Below are positions 45,298 through 55,020 of a stretch of 64,000 nt of DNA, one piece after another. Source of the DNA: Bosea beijingensis (lineage in GTDB: Bacteria > Pseudomonadota > Alphaproteobacteria > Rhizobiales > Beijerinckiaceae); NCBI RefSeq assembly GCF_030758975.1, contig NZ_CP132359.1:5047236-5111235 (forward strand), read 5' to 3'. Position 1 is the stretch's first letter. Each line of letters opens with the position of its first letter. The position numbers and the translations under genes are program-made. The notes below the pieces were generated by a model, which was given only the letters and a program-made list of their open reading frames with translations, had not been told where the DNA came from and did no database searches.

Positions 45298-45778
45298 TGA
45301 GTGCAAGCTTTTCCCTGAAGCGCGCGCTTGCAACTGCGCGGTCTAGCTGCCTGAGCAGCTCTTCTAGCAAAGACACGGTCTGGGTCTTGTTGCCGAGGCG
45401 CTCGTCCAGCGGAGCACGCGGCGGGGCGGGGCGCCGTAGGACGCGGCGAGCCGCGCGATGGCCAGTGGGCGCACACTGGAACCGATCTTCACTGAGTTCC
45501 AGAAGGTTAGATTTCAAGCCTTCGGTTGGCCGGTTCCGGCGGAATTCCGCTCGGCGCCGGCTCTGGCGCTGCCCCACGCCAGAGCTTCTGCGCCGGCCCC
45601 GAGGCCGGAAAGCTCAACTGAATGGAAGTCGAGCTACGCGTAACATAGACGGCGGACAGTCGCCGGGAGAACGGCAGCCCGCGTTTCGACGAGAACAAAG
45701 ACCGGGATCTGTTGGTTGACAAAAAGGTCCTTCCATCTCAGCATCGTTACATAGAGCAAAAATAAAACGGGTGGAACG
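45298..45778. other. Gene-free region before ROK regulator
   Basis: 481 bases with no supportable gene; short open frames on both strands lack ribosome sites and are arginine-rich shadows. It holds a strong inverted repeat at 45560-45585 and an AT-rich stretch near 45740-45770 just before the ROK start, likely that gene's promoter. Confidence 0.45.
45560..45585. repeat. 9-bp inverted repeat
   Basis: GCTCTGGCG-N8-CGCCAGAGC, perfect 9-bp arms, flanked by further GGCGCC-rich sequence that extends the dyad imperfectly. It lies about 265 bases after the TctC stop. No T-run follows. Confidence 0.55.
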
Positions 45779-46963
45779 GTGAGGGGACCGAGGAGCCGGC
45801 GGGAGACACGTTCGGCGGTCTTGCGATATCTTTGGTGCTCTGGCGGCTCATTTCGTCCAGCCTTGGCGGAGAGTGCCGGGCTGACGGACGCCAGCATCTC
45901 GCGCATCGTTGCTAATTTGAAGTCAGAAAAGCTGATCGACGAGTCGAGACGCACGGCGCCTTATCAAGGGGGACCCAGCGTTTTCCTAACTTTGAGTAAG
46001 GATCGCTATGTAGGCGCCCTCGAATTTTCCAGTGGCCGGGTCCATCTCGGCGTTGCATCGCTGACTGGCGAAATTCGCTTTTCCGAATGGCTTGATCTCC
46101 CAGACGGCGCTGACGCAGAAACCGTGGATGGCACCTGCCGCCGCGCTCTCCGCCAACTGGCTGATTATGTTCAGCGGTCTGGGATTGCGCTCTGCCAGAT
46201 CGCGGTCTCCATCCCTGGCTATCACGAGGATCTTCCAACCAATCCAATCATCGCCCTCAATCCGGGCAAAATCCTGGGCGACATCCAGAGGGCGCTGCCG
46301 GGCGTCGCGCTCCTTGTCGCAAATTCGATCGTGACGCGAGCCGTCACCCATCGGCTGAAGCTCGGCGCGACGCTTGCTGGTGGGCCCTATCTCTACATCT
46401 TCGCTGGCCATGGCGTGGCCGGGGCCCTGGTTGATGATTTTGCCGCGAGCGGCGATGTCGTGCCATGCGAGATCGGCCATATGGTACTCAACCCGCGCGG
46501 GCCGCGCTGCCGCTGTGGCCATTTCGGCTGCCTTGAGGCTTATGTCTCCACGGCGGCCGTCGCGCCTGCTATCGGCATCCGTGAACAGGACCTGTTGACG
46601 ATGGGCGAGGGGCGGGCAGGTCGGCTCAAATTGTCGACGCGCGCCCGTGGCGACCTCGCGATGCGCCTAGGGCGCTTGGGCCTCGCCATAGGAAATGCGC
46701 TCAACCTGATGCCGGTTCGGCGCGTGATGGTGGCAGGGTGGCCGGCTGAGTTCGGCGACGAGGCCCACGCCGGCATTCTCGGCGGAATCGAGGGCAGCCT
46801 ATTTGGCGGGGCCTCGGCGGTGAATATCACCTTCTCGAACGCCGAATTGGGTCGCGAGCCGGCCGCCGGCATCGCACTGGCTACTTACGCCTACCTGCAC
46901 CGGGGCGCGATGCAACCGGAGGCGCTGGCTGGCGAAATCACCACAGACAACCTGACCGAATAA
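45779..46963 (+). CDS. ROK-family transcriptional regulator
   Basis: A 394-residue ROK protein with an N-terminal winged helix (RPALAESAGLTDASISRIVANLKSEKL) and a C-terminal sugar-kinase-like fold. The zinc motif is intact as CRCGHFGCLEAY near 245. The ATP-binding glycine loop of ROK kinases is degraded, so it is a regulator, not a kinase. Start GTG 45779. It precedes a peptide-type binding protein by 13 bases and probably controls it. Confidence 0.88.
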   Translation: MRGPRSRRETRSAVLRYLWCSGGSFRPALAESAGLTDASISRIVANLKSEKLIDESRRTAPYQGGPSVFLTLSKDRYVGALEFSSGRVHLGVASLTGEIRFSEWLDLPDGADAETVDGTCRRALRQLADYVQRSGIALCQIAVSIPGYHEDLPTNPIIALNPGKILGDIQRALPGVALLVANSIVTRAVTHRLKLGATLAGGPYLYIFAGHGVAGALVDDFAASGDVVPCEIGHMVLNPRGPRCRCGHFGCLEAYVSTAAVAPAIGIREQDLLTMGEGRAGRLKLSTRARGDLAMRLGRLGLAIGNALNLMPVRRVMVAGWPAEFGDEAHAGILGGIEGSLFGGASAVNITFSNAELGREPAAGIALATYAYLHRGAMQPEALAGEITTDNLTE

Positions 46964-46976
46964 GAAGGGGAGGAAC

Positions 46977-48542
46977 ATGGTTCTGAAAGCTTTGACGGCA
47001 GCGCTCTTCGGCGGTGCCATGGTCACTCTGGCGGGGGCAGCGCTTGCCGACAGCGTGCTCAAGGTAAAGCCGTCCGGAGACGTGAAGGTGCTGGATCCGA
47101 TCCTCGGTTCGGATTCCATGGCCCGCAATTTCGGTTACATGATCTACGACACGCTGTTTGCGGTCGACGACAAGCTGGCCGTCAAACCGCAGATGGTCGA
47201 CAGATGGGAAACCTCCGCGGACGGTAAGGTCTGGAACTTCGTGCTGCGCGACGGCCTCTTCTTCAGCGACGGCCAACCGGTGACAGCGGATGACGTGATC
47301 GCCTCGCTGAAGCGCTGGAGCGTCAATGACAGCATGGGGCAGCAGCTCAACCAGCGCGGTGCGGTCTGGGAGGCGGTGGATGCGAAGACCGTGCGCCTGA
47401 AGCTGACATCTCCTTGGGGGATGGTGCTTGATGCGCTCGGCAAGCCTGGCGCACCGGTGCCATTCATCATGCCGGCTCGCATCGCCGCGACGACACCGCC
47501 TAACCAAGCTGTCACAGACCATACCGGCTCAGGTCCGTTCATCTTCAAGAAGGACGAATGGATGGCGGGCGCCCGGCTGGTATTTATCAAGAACTCGGCC
47601 TACGCCCCGCGCCCCGAGGCGCCTGCTGGTCTCTCCGGCGGCAAGGTCGTCAAGGTCGACCGCGTCGAATGGCAGATCATTCCGGACCAGCAAACAGCGA
47701 TCAACGCATTGCTCAAGGGCGAGATCGACATCAGCGAGGAAATCTCTGGCGATCTCATTCCGCTCGCCAAGACATCGAAGGATATCGTGCTGGCACGCCA
47801 AGACGAGATCGGCGTGGCACAGCAGATACGTATCAATTCGGCCCAGCCGCCATTCGACAACCCGAAGCTGAGGCAGGCCTTGCTCCACGCCGTCGACGGC
47901 GCAGATTTCCTCGCCGCAGTGATCGACGATCCGAGCCTGGGAAGACCATGCCGCTCATTTTACGTCTGCTCGTCGCCCTATTTCACCGAGGCGAACTTCC
48001 CCGGCATCGACCTCGCGAAGGCCAAGGCTCTCGTCAAGGAGGCCGGCTATGACGGGACGCCGGTGGTGCTGCTCGATGCGACCGAGAATTCCAACATCCA
48101 TGCCTTCACGACCGTCGCCGAAGCGTTGTTGAAAAGTATCGGCTTCAGGACCGATGTGCAGGCAATGGACTGGGCGACCGTCGTCTCCCGTCGTGCCAGC
48201 AAAGAACAGGTCAGCAAGGGTGGCTGGTCGATCTTCATCTCGGGGCCGGGTGGGCTTGATATGATGGAACCGGTCAGCCATCTCGGGTTACGTTCGAACT
48301 GCGAGAAGGCGTGGTTCGGCTGGCCATGCGATGCCGAGATGGAAAGCATGCGGGCAGCCTTTTCCGACCTCTCCGACAAGGAGCAGCGCATGGCGCTGGC
48401 GGCGAAGATCCAGGCGCGTGCAGCAGAATCGGTCCCCTATGTACCGATCGGTGTGCAATATCAGATTCGTGCGCATCGGGCGAATTTGACCGGCCTGCTC
48501 ACGCCGCCGGCTCCCGTCTATTGGAACATTGCCCGCCGATAG
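46977..48542 (+). CDS. SBP_bac_5 peptide-type substrate-binding protein (orphan)
   Basis: A 521-residue periplasmic binding protein with a Sec signal (cleavage near ALA, residue 24). Contains PQMVDRWETSADGKVWNFVLRDGLFFSDGQPVTADDV-type SBP_bac_5 sequence and GVQYQIRAHRANLTG near the end. ATG 46977 follows GGGGAGGAAC. No permease or ATPase genes are adjacent. It may use the importer at 30118-33777 or a system outside the window. Confidence 0.92.
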   Translation: MVLKALTAALFGGAMVTLAGAALADSVLKVKPSGDVKVLDPILGSDSMARNFGYMIYDTLFAVDDKLAVKPQMVDRWETSADGKVWNFVLRDGLFFSDGQPVTADDVIASLKRWSVNDSMGQQLNQRGAVWEAVDAKTVRLKLTSPWGMVLDALGKPGAPVPFIMPARIAATTPPNQAVTDHTGSGPFIFKKDEWMAGARLVFIKNSAYAPRPEAPAGLSGGKVVKVDRVEWQIIPDQQTAINALLKGEIDISEEISGDLIPLAKTSKDIVLARQDEIGVAQQIRINSAQPPFDNPKLRQALLHAVDGADFLAAVIDDPSLGRPCRSFYVCSSPYFTEANFPGIDLAKAKALVKEAGYDGTPVVLLDATENSNIHAFTTVAEALLKSIGFRTDVQAMDWATVVSRRASKEQVSKGGWSIFISGPGGLDMMEPVSHLGLRSNCEKAWFGWPCDAEMESMRAAFSDLSDKEQRMALAAKIQARAAESVPYVPIGVQYQIRAHRANLTGLLTPPAPVYWNIARR

Positions 48543-48843
48543 GCACAGAAGGGCTAGTCGTGCCACGGCGTCGCTCATGTACCGGGCTCCGCCGGCCGCT
48601 GAGTTTTGCGCGAACTCACATGTGTCGAGGGCGGCATCTATGCCGTCGCACCGGCCGGCACCCAGACAGGCATATCGCGGGCCAGATCCTGTTGTCTACC
48701 TTCGGACGCGCACTTCAGATCCCACGCTCCACGGGAGCAAACTTGCGCGCCGAAGCACAAGATCGCTTGCCGTGAGCGAAAAATAAGCGTTGTCCGTCCG
48801 GGGCGCCCGGGCCAACACCCTGCCTTGTCGGGAGGTGGATGGA
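48543..48843. other. Gap before beta-hydroxyacid dehydrogenase
   Basis: 301 bases; nothing recognisable apart from a good ribosome site (GGGAGG) just before the dehydrogenase start. Confidence 0.4.
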
Positions 48844-49755
48844 ATGGCGAGATCGGATAAGGGGCCGACCGTAGGCTTTCTAGGGCTCGGGTCGCTGGGC
48901 GCGCCGATTGCGCGCCGGTTGGCGCGAGGCGACACGGTTGTGGCGTTCGATCCAGACGAGGCGCGTTTCGACGTGGTGCTTCCCGGCGTCGAGCGGGCGG
49001 CATCCCCGGCAGAGGTCGGCGACCGGGCTGACATTGTCTTTGCTTGCCTGGCCGCTGAGGCACATCACCGCGATGCACTTTTTGGTGCCGAGGGTCTCGT
49101 GAGGGGGGAGCGGCGCAGCGTCTACGTTCATCTGGGAACCAGCGGGTCGGCATTCGTCGCCGAGTTGAACGATACACTTCGCGGCTTCGGCATTGTCAGC
49201 ATCGACGCGCCGGTTACCGGCGGACCGCCCAAGGCGCGGACCGGCGACTTGACCTCGATCGTCTCCTGCAGTCCGGCGCACTGGCTGAACGTGCGCGACC
49301 TGATCGCCCGCTACAGTCGAAAGACCGTCAAGATCGATGGCGCCCCGGGCCGAGCGCAGACTCTCAAGCTGGTGAACAATGCGATTGCCCTCGTCAATCT
49401 CGTATCCGCTTGCGAGGCGATGGTCGTCGGCGCGAGGGCAAGCCTGCCTCCGCAGGCCATGCTCGACGTGATCAACAGCGGCAGCGGCCAGAACAGTGCG
49501 ACCCTAGGCAAGGTCCCCGAGCACATCCTTCCCGGCACTTTCGACTTCGGCGCCAGCCTCGATGTCGTGATCAAGGATCTCGAACTCTTCCTCGCCGAGC
49601 CGGCGGCGGGCAATGGCGCCCTGGTCGACACCTGCCGCAGTGCGCTCGCCGCCTACAGGCTCGCGAAGGCGGAGGGCGTCGAGATCGACGATCTGACCGC
49701 AGTGCTTCGCCCTATGGAGAGAAGAGCGGGGGCGCAACTCCGATGGCCGGCCTAA
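48844..49755 (+). CDS. NAD(P)-dependent beta-hydroxyacid dehydrogenase (HIBADH family)
   Basis: A 303-residue protein of the 3-hydroxyisobutyrate/6-phosphogluconate dehydrogenase family. N-terminal VGFLGLGSLGAPIARRL binds the cofactor. The substrate motif D-APVTGGPPKARTGDLT is present, and the catalytic Lys is in LKLVNNAIALVN. ATG 48844 was chosen; the frame extends 18 residues upstream without family sequence. Its stop overlaps the LysR stop by 4 bases (convergent). Confidence 0.9.
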   Translation: MARSDKGPTVGFLGLGSLGAPIARRLARGDTVVAFDPDEARFDVVLPGVERAASPAEVGDRADIVFACLAAEAHHRDALFGAEGLVRGERRSVYVHLGTSGSAFVAELNDTLRGFGIVSIDAPVTGGPPKARTGDLTSIVSCSPAHWLNVRDLIARYSRKTVKIDGAPGRAQTLKLVNNAIALVNLVSACEAMVVGARASLPPQAMLDVINSGSGQNSATLGKVPEHILPGTFDFGASLDVVIKDLELFLAEPAAGNGALVDTCRSALAAYRLAKAEGVEIDDLTAVLRPMERRAGAQLRWPA

Positions 49756-50681
49756 GCGAGCATCAGCACCTCGCCCATACCCCATGCTCCGGCGCTCTTG
49801 CGGTAGAGCGAAAGGAAGGTCGAGACGATCAGGTCGTCGACCACGGGATCGATGTTAAGAGGCCGGATCGCGTACAGGGTTCGCTCCAGCGAAGCGTCTG
49901 TGATGCGCGCAGCGGCGAGCTTTCCCGCCGCAACGTCCTCATAGACGCTTCCGAGAGGCAGAATGGCCGACGCCAAGCCCCGGGAAACCAGCTGCTTGAT
50001 CGCGGTTAGCGACTGCACCTCGTAGGCTACCTCCAGCGCAAGTCCTTCGCTCAAGGCGCTGTTCTCGACCATGCGGCGGACGACGTCGTCCCGATCGGGC
50101 ATGGCGAAGCGATGGCTCAGCGCGTCGCGCAGTGACACCGTCTTGTCGAGCCTGATGCCGGCCGATGGCGCCCGAACCAAGAACAGAGAATCTCGCAGCA
50201 GCGGCGAGCACCGGTGCGAGCCCCCGTCGTCGGGCTTGAACGCGAAAGTCAGGTCAATCTTCCCGGTCGGAAGGCTCGCGAGCATGACGTGGCTGAGCCC
50301 TTCCGCAAGCTTGAGGTCAACTTTCAAAGGTGAGGACGCGATAGCCTCAACAAGGTCGGCCCCTACCAGCAGCGTGAGGCTCGGCGTCAACCCCACCGTC
50401 ACTGTGCGAGGCGCCGCGCTCTCGCGAAAGGCGGCCAAGGCGACCCTGATATCCCTCCTGCCTTCGAGCGTGCGGCGGGCCCAGTCGAGAAAGGTCCTGC
50501 CCGCGTCCGTCGGCACGACGCCTCGGCTGGTTCTCCTGAGCAATGCGACGCCCATATCGTCCTCCAACTGCCGGATCTGTAGCCCCAGCGCGGTCTGGGC
50601 GATATTCAGGGATGTCGCCGCCTGCGTGATGCTGCCAAGCTCGCACACGCGGTCGAAGCACTCCAGTTGGCGGAATCTCAT
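49752..50681 (-). CDS. LysR-type regulator
   Basis: A 309-residue LysR protein beginning MRFRQLECFDRV, winged helix through residue 60 and a ligand domain after it. ATG 50681 follows GAGGACCGAGA. It resembles the LysR at 6404-7333 (NIAQTALGLQIRQLE; NVAQPALGLQIRQLE there). Divergent from the class II aldolase-importer operon at 50935, its likely target. Confidence 0.92.
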   Translation of the reverse strand: MRFRQLECFDRVCELGSITQAATSLNIAQTALGLQIRQLEDDMGVALLRRTSRGVVPTDAGRTFLDWARRTLEGRRDIRVALAAFRESAAPRTVTVGLTPSLTLLVGADLVEAIASSPLKVDLKLAEGLSHVMLASLPTGKIDLTFAFKPDDGGSHRCSPLLRDSLFLVRAPSAGIRLDKTVSLRDALSHRFAMPDRDDVVRRMVENSALSEGLALEVAYEVQSLTAIKQLVSRGLASAILPLGSVYEDVAAGKLAAARITDASLERTLYAIRPLNIDPVVDDLIVSTFLSLYRKSAGAWGMGEVLMLA

Positions 50682-50934
50682 TCTCGGTCCTCTGGAGCGG
50701 AAGCCATTCGAGGCGCGGTCGGGTCTTGCGACGCTACGACAGCGATGCCATGAGCCACGCGTTGACGCGAGCGTTTTTTTCGCTGGCCGTGAAATCGAAA
50801 CAGCCTTTGTCGCACGCGGCCAATTCAGACAAGTTTAGCGCAATGAGGGGCCTGGGCACCGTGAGTGCCTCGGTTGGCGCACGGTCTATGGCGTGCGGCG
50901 AGCACGATGGCCTTCGATAGGGAGATTAAGCAAT

Positions 50935-51684
50935 ATGAGCGTAGCGCTCGCCTCCGGCGCTGGCGCGCCCGCGCCTCTGCGTGCCGGCGATCTGGATTCC
51001 GTCCTTGACGATCTCGTTGCGTCCAATCGTGTTCTCGCCCGTGAGGGCGTGTTGGACGGCTTCGGCCATGTCAGCGCGCGCAATCCTCACGATACCAAGC
51101 GCTACTTCATTTCCCGGTCCCGCAGCCCGGCTCTGGTCGAGCGTGCCGATCTCGTCGAGCTCGACCTTGACGACCGCCCGGTCCGCCCCACCGACGCAAA
51201 GCTCTACGCCGAGCGCGTCATCCATGGCGCAATCTACAAGGCGCGGCCGGACGTTATGTCCATCTGCCACAACCACGCCCCGCCTGTCGTCGCATTCTGC
51301 GCGGCGGGCATCGACATGGTACCAGTCTGCCATCTCGGCGCGGTGATGGGACAGCGGGTACCGAGCTGGGACAGCCGCGACGAATTCGGCGACACCGACC
51401 TGCTGGTGAGTACGCCGGAGCAGGCCGCTTCCTTGGCTGCCACGCTGGCCGACAACTGGGTCGTCGCGATGCGCAGGCACGGCGCCACTGTAGTCGGTCG
51501 ATCCGTCCGCGAGCTGACCTTCCGCGCCGTACATCTGAAGCTCAACGCGGAGCTTCAACTTCAGGCGATCCAGATGGGGCCCCTGTCACCGCTGACCGCC
51601 GGCGAGATCGAGCTCTCGAGTCGAACCAACCTGTCAGATGCGGTCGTCGGCCGCATCTGGGAGTACTGGACGTCTCAGGGTTGA
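50935..51684 (+). CDS. Class II aldolase/adducin-family protein
   Basis: A 249-residue paralogue of the protein at 20055-20834. Metal-binding candidates are HNHAP (after ARPDVMSIC) and RRHGATVVG. Family enzymes include aldolases and aromatic-acid decarboxylases. ATG 50935, with GGGAGATTAAG upstream. It leads a five-gene operon with a NitT/TauT importer, suggesting that the imported compound is its substrate or precursor. Confidence 0.86.
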   Translation: MSVALASGAGAPAPLRAGDLDSVLDDLVASNRVLAREGVLDGFGHVSARNPHDTKRYFISRSRSPALVERADLVELDLDDRPVRPTDAKLYAERVIHGAIYKARPDVMSICHNHAPPVVAFCAAGIDMVPVCHLGAVMGQRVPSWDSRDEFGDTDLLVSTPEQAASLAATLADNWVVAMRRHGATVVGRSVRELTFRAVHLKLNAELQLQAIQMGPLSPLTAGEIELSSRTNLSDAVVGRIWEYWTSQG

Positions 51685-51727
51685 CGCCGGCCGATAAAAT
51701 ACAAACGAGAAAATTGGGAGGATTAAA

Positions 51728-52714
51728 ATGCGTATCTTCAAAGATGCCCGTGCGCGATGCCTTTCTCTTGCTTTGTTGGCCTGGACCCTCCATGCGACGG
51801 CCATCAAAGCCGAGGAGATCGTCGTTAGCAATTATGGCGTATCCGCGAGCGGGATGCCCTTTGCAATCGCGATGGAGAAAGGTTTCTTTGAAGGCAAGGT
51901 GACCGGCATCTTGTCGTCGCAGGGTGGCGGCACCACAGTCCGCAACCTGCTTGCGGGCGACATCGCCTATGCAGAAGTCAGCCCCATTGCGGTCGCCACC
52001 GCCATCCGCCAGGGCGCCGCGCTCAAGATTATCAGCAACAACGTCCAGACCGTCTCGGAATTCGGCTGGATGGTGAAGTCGGACTCACCGATCAAGTCGA
52101 TTGCGGACCTCAAGGGCAAGAAGCTGGGCTATTCGAGCCCGCGCTCCGTGAGTCAGGCCCTTGCCATGCTCATCGTGGAGAAGGCCGGATTGAAGCCGTC
52201 GGACGTCCAGCTGGTGATGACCGGCGGCCTCGGCGAGGCGCTAGTCGCCCTCGACCTCGGAGCCATCGACGTCGCGCCGGCTACCGAGCCGCTGCTCTCC
52301 AAATATCGCGACAAGTACCGCATCATCGCGACTGCCACCGAGCTCTTCCCGTCCATGAGCAACGTCGTCGGTGTAACCACCGAGGCGGCCGCCGGAAAGC
52401 GGGGCGACTTCCTGAAGTCCGTCGTTGCGGGCCGCGCGAAGGCGGTCGCCTTCATGAAGGAACGACCGGAGGAGGCGGCAGCGATCGTGGCTAAGGTCTA
52501 CAAGCTGGAACTGCCGGTGGCGATCCAGTCCGTCAGGAACTTGATCGAGGCGAAAACCACGCTGCCCTACTGGAGCGCCGGCAAGTTCGACCTTGCCGGC
52601 CTGAAGGAGATGTGGCGCGCGCAGATTCTCGTCGGCGCGGCCGAGGGTGACGTCGACTGGGCGAAGCTCATAGACGAACGTTTTCTGCCCGAGAGCGAGC
52701 GCGGACTGAAATGA
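51728..52714 (+). CDS. NMT1/TauA-like periplasmic substrate-binding protein
   Basis: A 328-residue binding protein with a Sec signal (cleavage near residue 30). Contains SGMPFAIAMEKGFFEG and LGAIDVAPATEPLLSKY. ATG 51728 follows GGGAGGATTAAA. Overlaps the ATPase start by 4 bases. Only distantly related to the binding proteins in the first importer pair. Confidence 0.92.
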   Translation: MRIFKDARARCLSLALLAWTLHATAIKAEEIVVSNYGVSASGMPFAIAMEKGFFEGKVTGILSSQGGGTTVRNLLAGDIAYAEVSPIAVATAIRQGAALKIISNNVQTVSEFGWMVKSDSPIKSIADLKGKKLGYSSPRSVSQALAMLIVEKAGLKPSDVQLVMTGGLGEALVALDLGAIDVAPATEPLLSKYRDKYRIIATATELFPSMSNVVGVTTEAAAGKRGDFLKSVVAGRAKAVAFMKERPEEAAAIVAKVYKLELPVAIQSVRNLIEAKTTLPYWSAGKFDLAGLKEMWRAQILVGAAEGDVDWAKLIDERFLPESERGLK

Positions 52715-53529
52715 ACGCCATGGCCATCGACGCTGCTGTCCATGTCGGCCTGAGAGGGGTGACACGAGTCTTCGGAGACGATCCGAAAAACCAGGTCAAG
52801 GCGCTCGGGCCGATCGATCTCGACCTGCGCAGAGGCGAGTTCTTCGCGGTCGTCGGGCCGTCAGGCTGCGGAAAGTCCACCTTGTTCGACATCGTCGCCG
52901 GCCTCTCGCCGGCGACCGAAGGCGCGGCGACCTTCGAAGGCCGTTCTTTGGACGGCGGCGACGTCCCCGAAGGCGTGGGAGTTGTCTTCCAGGAAGACGC
53001 GTCATTTGCGTGGCTCAACGTCGCTGACAACGTCGCCTTCGGCATCCGGCGCGCCGGCCTGGGCGAGAGTGTGATCAAGAGCAGGGTCGACGATACTCTG
53101 GCGTTCATGGGGCTCAAAGACTTCGCAGCTGCCTATCCGGCCCAGCTCTCAGGCGGCATGCGTCAACGCGTCTGCATTGCCAGGACGCTTGTGCAACGGC
53201 CCCGCCTGATCCTGCTCGACGAGCCTTTCGGCGCGCTTGACCAGCAAACGCGGCTTATCATGGGTGAGGAGCTGCTCAAGCTGTGGCGCGAGACAGGGGC
53301 GACAGTACTCCTCATCACGCACGCCCTGGACGAGGCCGCGATGCTAGCAGATCGCGTCGGAGTGATGTCCGCCCGTCCGGGACGGATCATCGACATCGTC
53401 GAGACGCCATGGGGTCGAGACCGCGATAGCCGGGTCGTTTCGGACCCGCGGTTTGGTGAGATCACCGCGCGGCTTTGGACGCGGCTGCGCAGCGAGTCGA
53501 TGTCTGCTCTTTCTCACAAGGTCGGGTGA
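52711..53529 (+). CDS. NitT/TauT-type ABC transporter ATP-binding protein
   Basis: A 272-residue ATPase with GPSGCGKST, VFQEDASFAW, LSGGMRQR, LILLDEPFGALDQQ and ITHALDEA. ATG 52711 overlaps the preceding stop; the following permease begins 2 bases after its stop. Confidence 0.93.
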   Translation: MNAMAIDAAVHVGLRGVTRVFGDDPKNQVKALGPIDLDLRRGEFFAVVGPSGCGKSTLFDIVAGLSPATEGAATFEGRSLDGGDVPEGVGVVFQEDASFAWLNVADNVAFGIRRAGLGESVIKSRVDDTLAFMGLKDFAAAYPAQLSGGMRQRVCIARTLVQRPRLILLDEPFGALDQQTRLIMGEELLKLWRETGATVLLITHALDEAAMLADRVGVMSARPGRIIDIVETPWGRDRDSRVVSDPRFGEITARLWTRLRSESMSALSHKVG

Positions 53530-53530
53530 G

Positions 53531-54283
53531 ATGAAGCGAGCGACAGCCCTGAGGCTCTGTTTGATCGCCGCCGTCATCGTCGTCCTGGAGGTCCTCGCCC
53601 GCATCGGTGTCATTGCCCGTTTCGTCGCGCCGCCTCCGAGTGAGATGGCCACGGGCCTCTGGAAGCTGCTGCTATCCGGCCGCGTCCAGCTCGCAATTGA
53701 ACACACGCTGGCGAAGATCGCGATCGCTTGCTCGTCGGCCATCCTGGTCGGCATTGTGGTCGGAGTGCTCATCCAGCGGTCGCGCTCCCTGGCCGACGCC
53801 ATGTCCCCATTCTTCACTGCCTACTATGCAGTGCCGATCTACGCGTTCTATCCGATGATGATCGCGATCTTCGGCGTGGGCGAGGCACCTCAAATCGTTA
53901 TCGGCTTTATGCTAGCGGTCGTGGCAGTCATCGTGAACACGATCAACGCCCTGGACCGGATACCTCGGGTCCTACGGAAGACCGCTGCCGTCTACGGCAT
54001 GAGCCCCGTCGAGGCCGCGCGCCGCATCTATCTGCCACATGCCGGGCCGTACCTTGCGACCGGCGTCAAGCTCGCCGTCTCGTATTCTTTTATCGGCGTA
54101 ATCGGTGCTGAGTTCATCATGTCGCGTATCGGCATCGGTCATGAGATCGTCTTCGCTTACAACAACTTCGACAACGAGATCATGTACCCGCTCATTCTGT
54201 TCGTGCTGCTCGTTGCGGGGACCGTGAACGCGTTGTTCTACGCTTGGGAAAAGCGACTGTTGAGCCGCAGGAGCCGGTCCTAA
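53531..54283 (+). CDS. NitT/TauT-type ABC transporter permease (subunit 1)
   Basis: A 250-residue permease with about six helices; AVPIYAFYPMMIAIFGVGEAPQ is the TauC-like core. ATG 53531 follows GGGTGAG. Its stop (TAA) overlaps the next ATG by one base. Confidence 0.9.
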   Translation: MKRATALRLCLIAAVIVVLEVLARIGVIARFVAPPPSEMATGLWKLLLSGRVQLAIEHTLAKIAIACSSAILVGIVVGVLIQRSRSLADAMSPFFTAYYAVPIYAFYPMMIAIFGVGEAPQIVIGFMLAVVAVIVNTINALDRIPRVLRKTAAVYGMSPVEAARRIYLPHAGPYLATGVKLAVSYSFIGVIGAEFIMSRIGIGHEIVFAYNNFDNEIMYPLILFVLLVAGTVNALFYAWEKRLLSRRSRS

Positions 54284-55020
54284 TGACGAGTTTAAGGAAT
54301 AGTTTCTTCGTTATTCTCGGACTGCTCGCTGCGTGGCAGCTCGCATTCTGGGCAATTGGGGATCTCGCCTTGCGCCCGCCGCTCGAGACCGTTCGAGACG
54401 CCTGGGCGCTGGTAGTTTCCGACGGATTTGGCACGCATCTGGCCGAGACAGCGCGCGCGTTCGCCCTGGCACTCGTGATCGCGACGGCCATCGGTGTGGG
54501 GCTAGGCTTCGGGCTCGGCATGAACCGGCTCGCCGGGGAGGTCGGCGAGCCTCTCCTCGTGTCTTTCTACTCGCTTCCCAAGATCACCCTCTACCCGATC
54601 GTGCTGCTGATATTCGGGATTGGGATGCCGTCCAAAATCGCATTTGGCGCGATCCATGGCATCATGCCTATCGCGATCTTCACACTCGGGGCGTTGCGAA
54701 ACCTGCCTCCAGTTCTCGGGAGGACGTCCCGGGCGCTTCGGCTAACGAGGTGGCAAAGTGCTTGGAGCGTGCTCCTGCCCGCTGCCAGGCCGGAGATATT
54801 CACCGGGCTCCGCCTCGGATTCTCGCTGACGCTGATCGGGACGCTGCTCGGCGAGATGTTTGCTTCGCAGCGAGGCGTCGGGTTTCTGCTCATGCAGGCG
54901 ATCGGCTTGCATGATACAAGCCTGATCATGGCGCTCGCTCTGCTGATCGTCGGATTCGCGATCGCCGCGAGCATGATATTACTTGCCGTTGACAAGCGGC
55001 TTCGCCACGGCGTCGCATAG
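54283..55020 (+). CDS. NitT/TauT-type ABC transporter permease (subunit 2)
   Basis: A 245-residue permease with the core LPKITLYPIVLLIFGIGMPSK and an EAA-type loop near PAARPEIFTGLRLG. TAATG junction with the previous gene. Last intact gene before the scar region at 55.2 kb. Confidence 0.9.
   Translation: MTSLRNSFFVILGLLAAWQLAFWAIGDLALRPPLETVRDAWALVVSDGFGTHLAETARAFALALVIATAIGVGLGFGLGMNRLAGEVGEPLLVSFYSLPKITLYPIVLLIFGIGMPSKIAFGAIHGIMPIAIFTLGALRNLPPVLGRTSRALRLTRWQSAWSVLLPAARPEIFTGLRLGFSLTLIGTLLGEMFASQRGVGFLLMQAIGLHDTSLIMALALLIVGFAIAASMILLAVDKRLRHGVA

Noticed and set aside
45255..45719. Open frames in the TctC-ROK gap on both strands
   Set aside because: Arginine-rich, no start signals, one begins inside the TctC gene in another frame.
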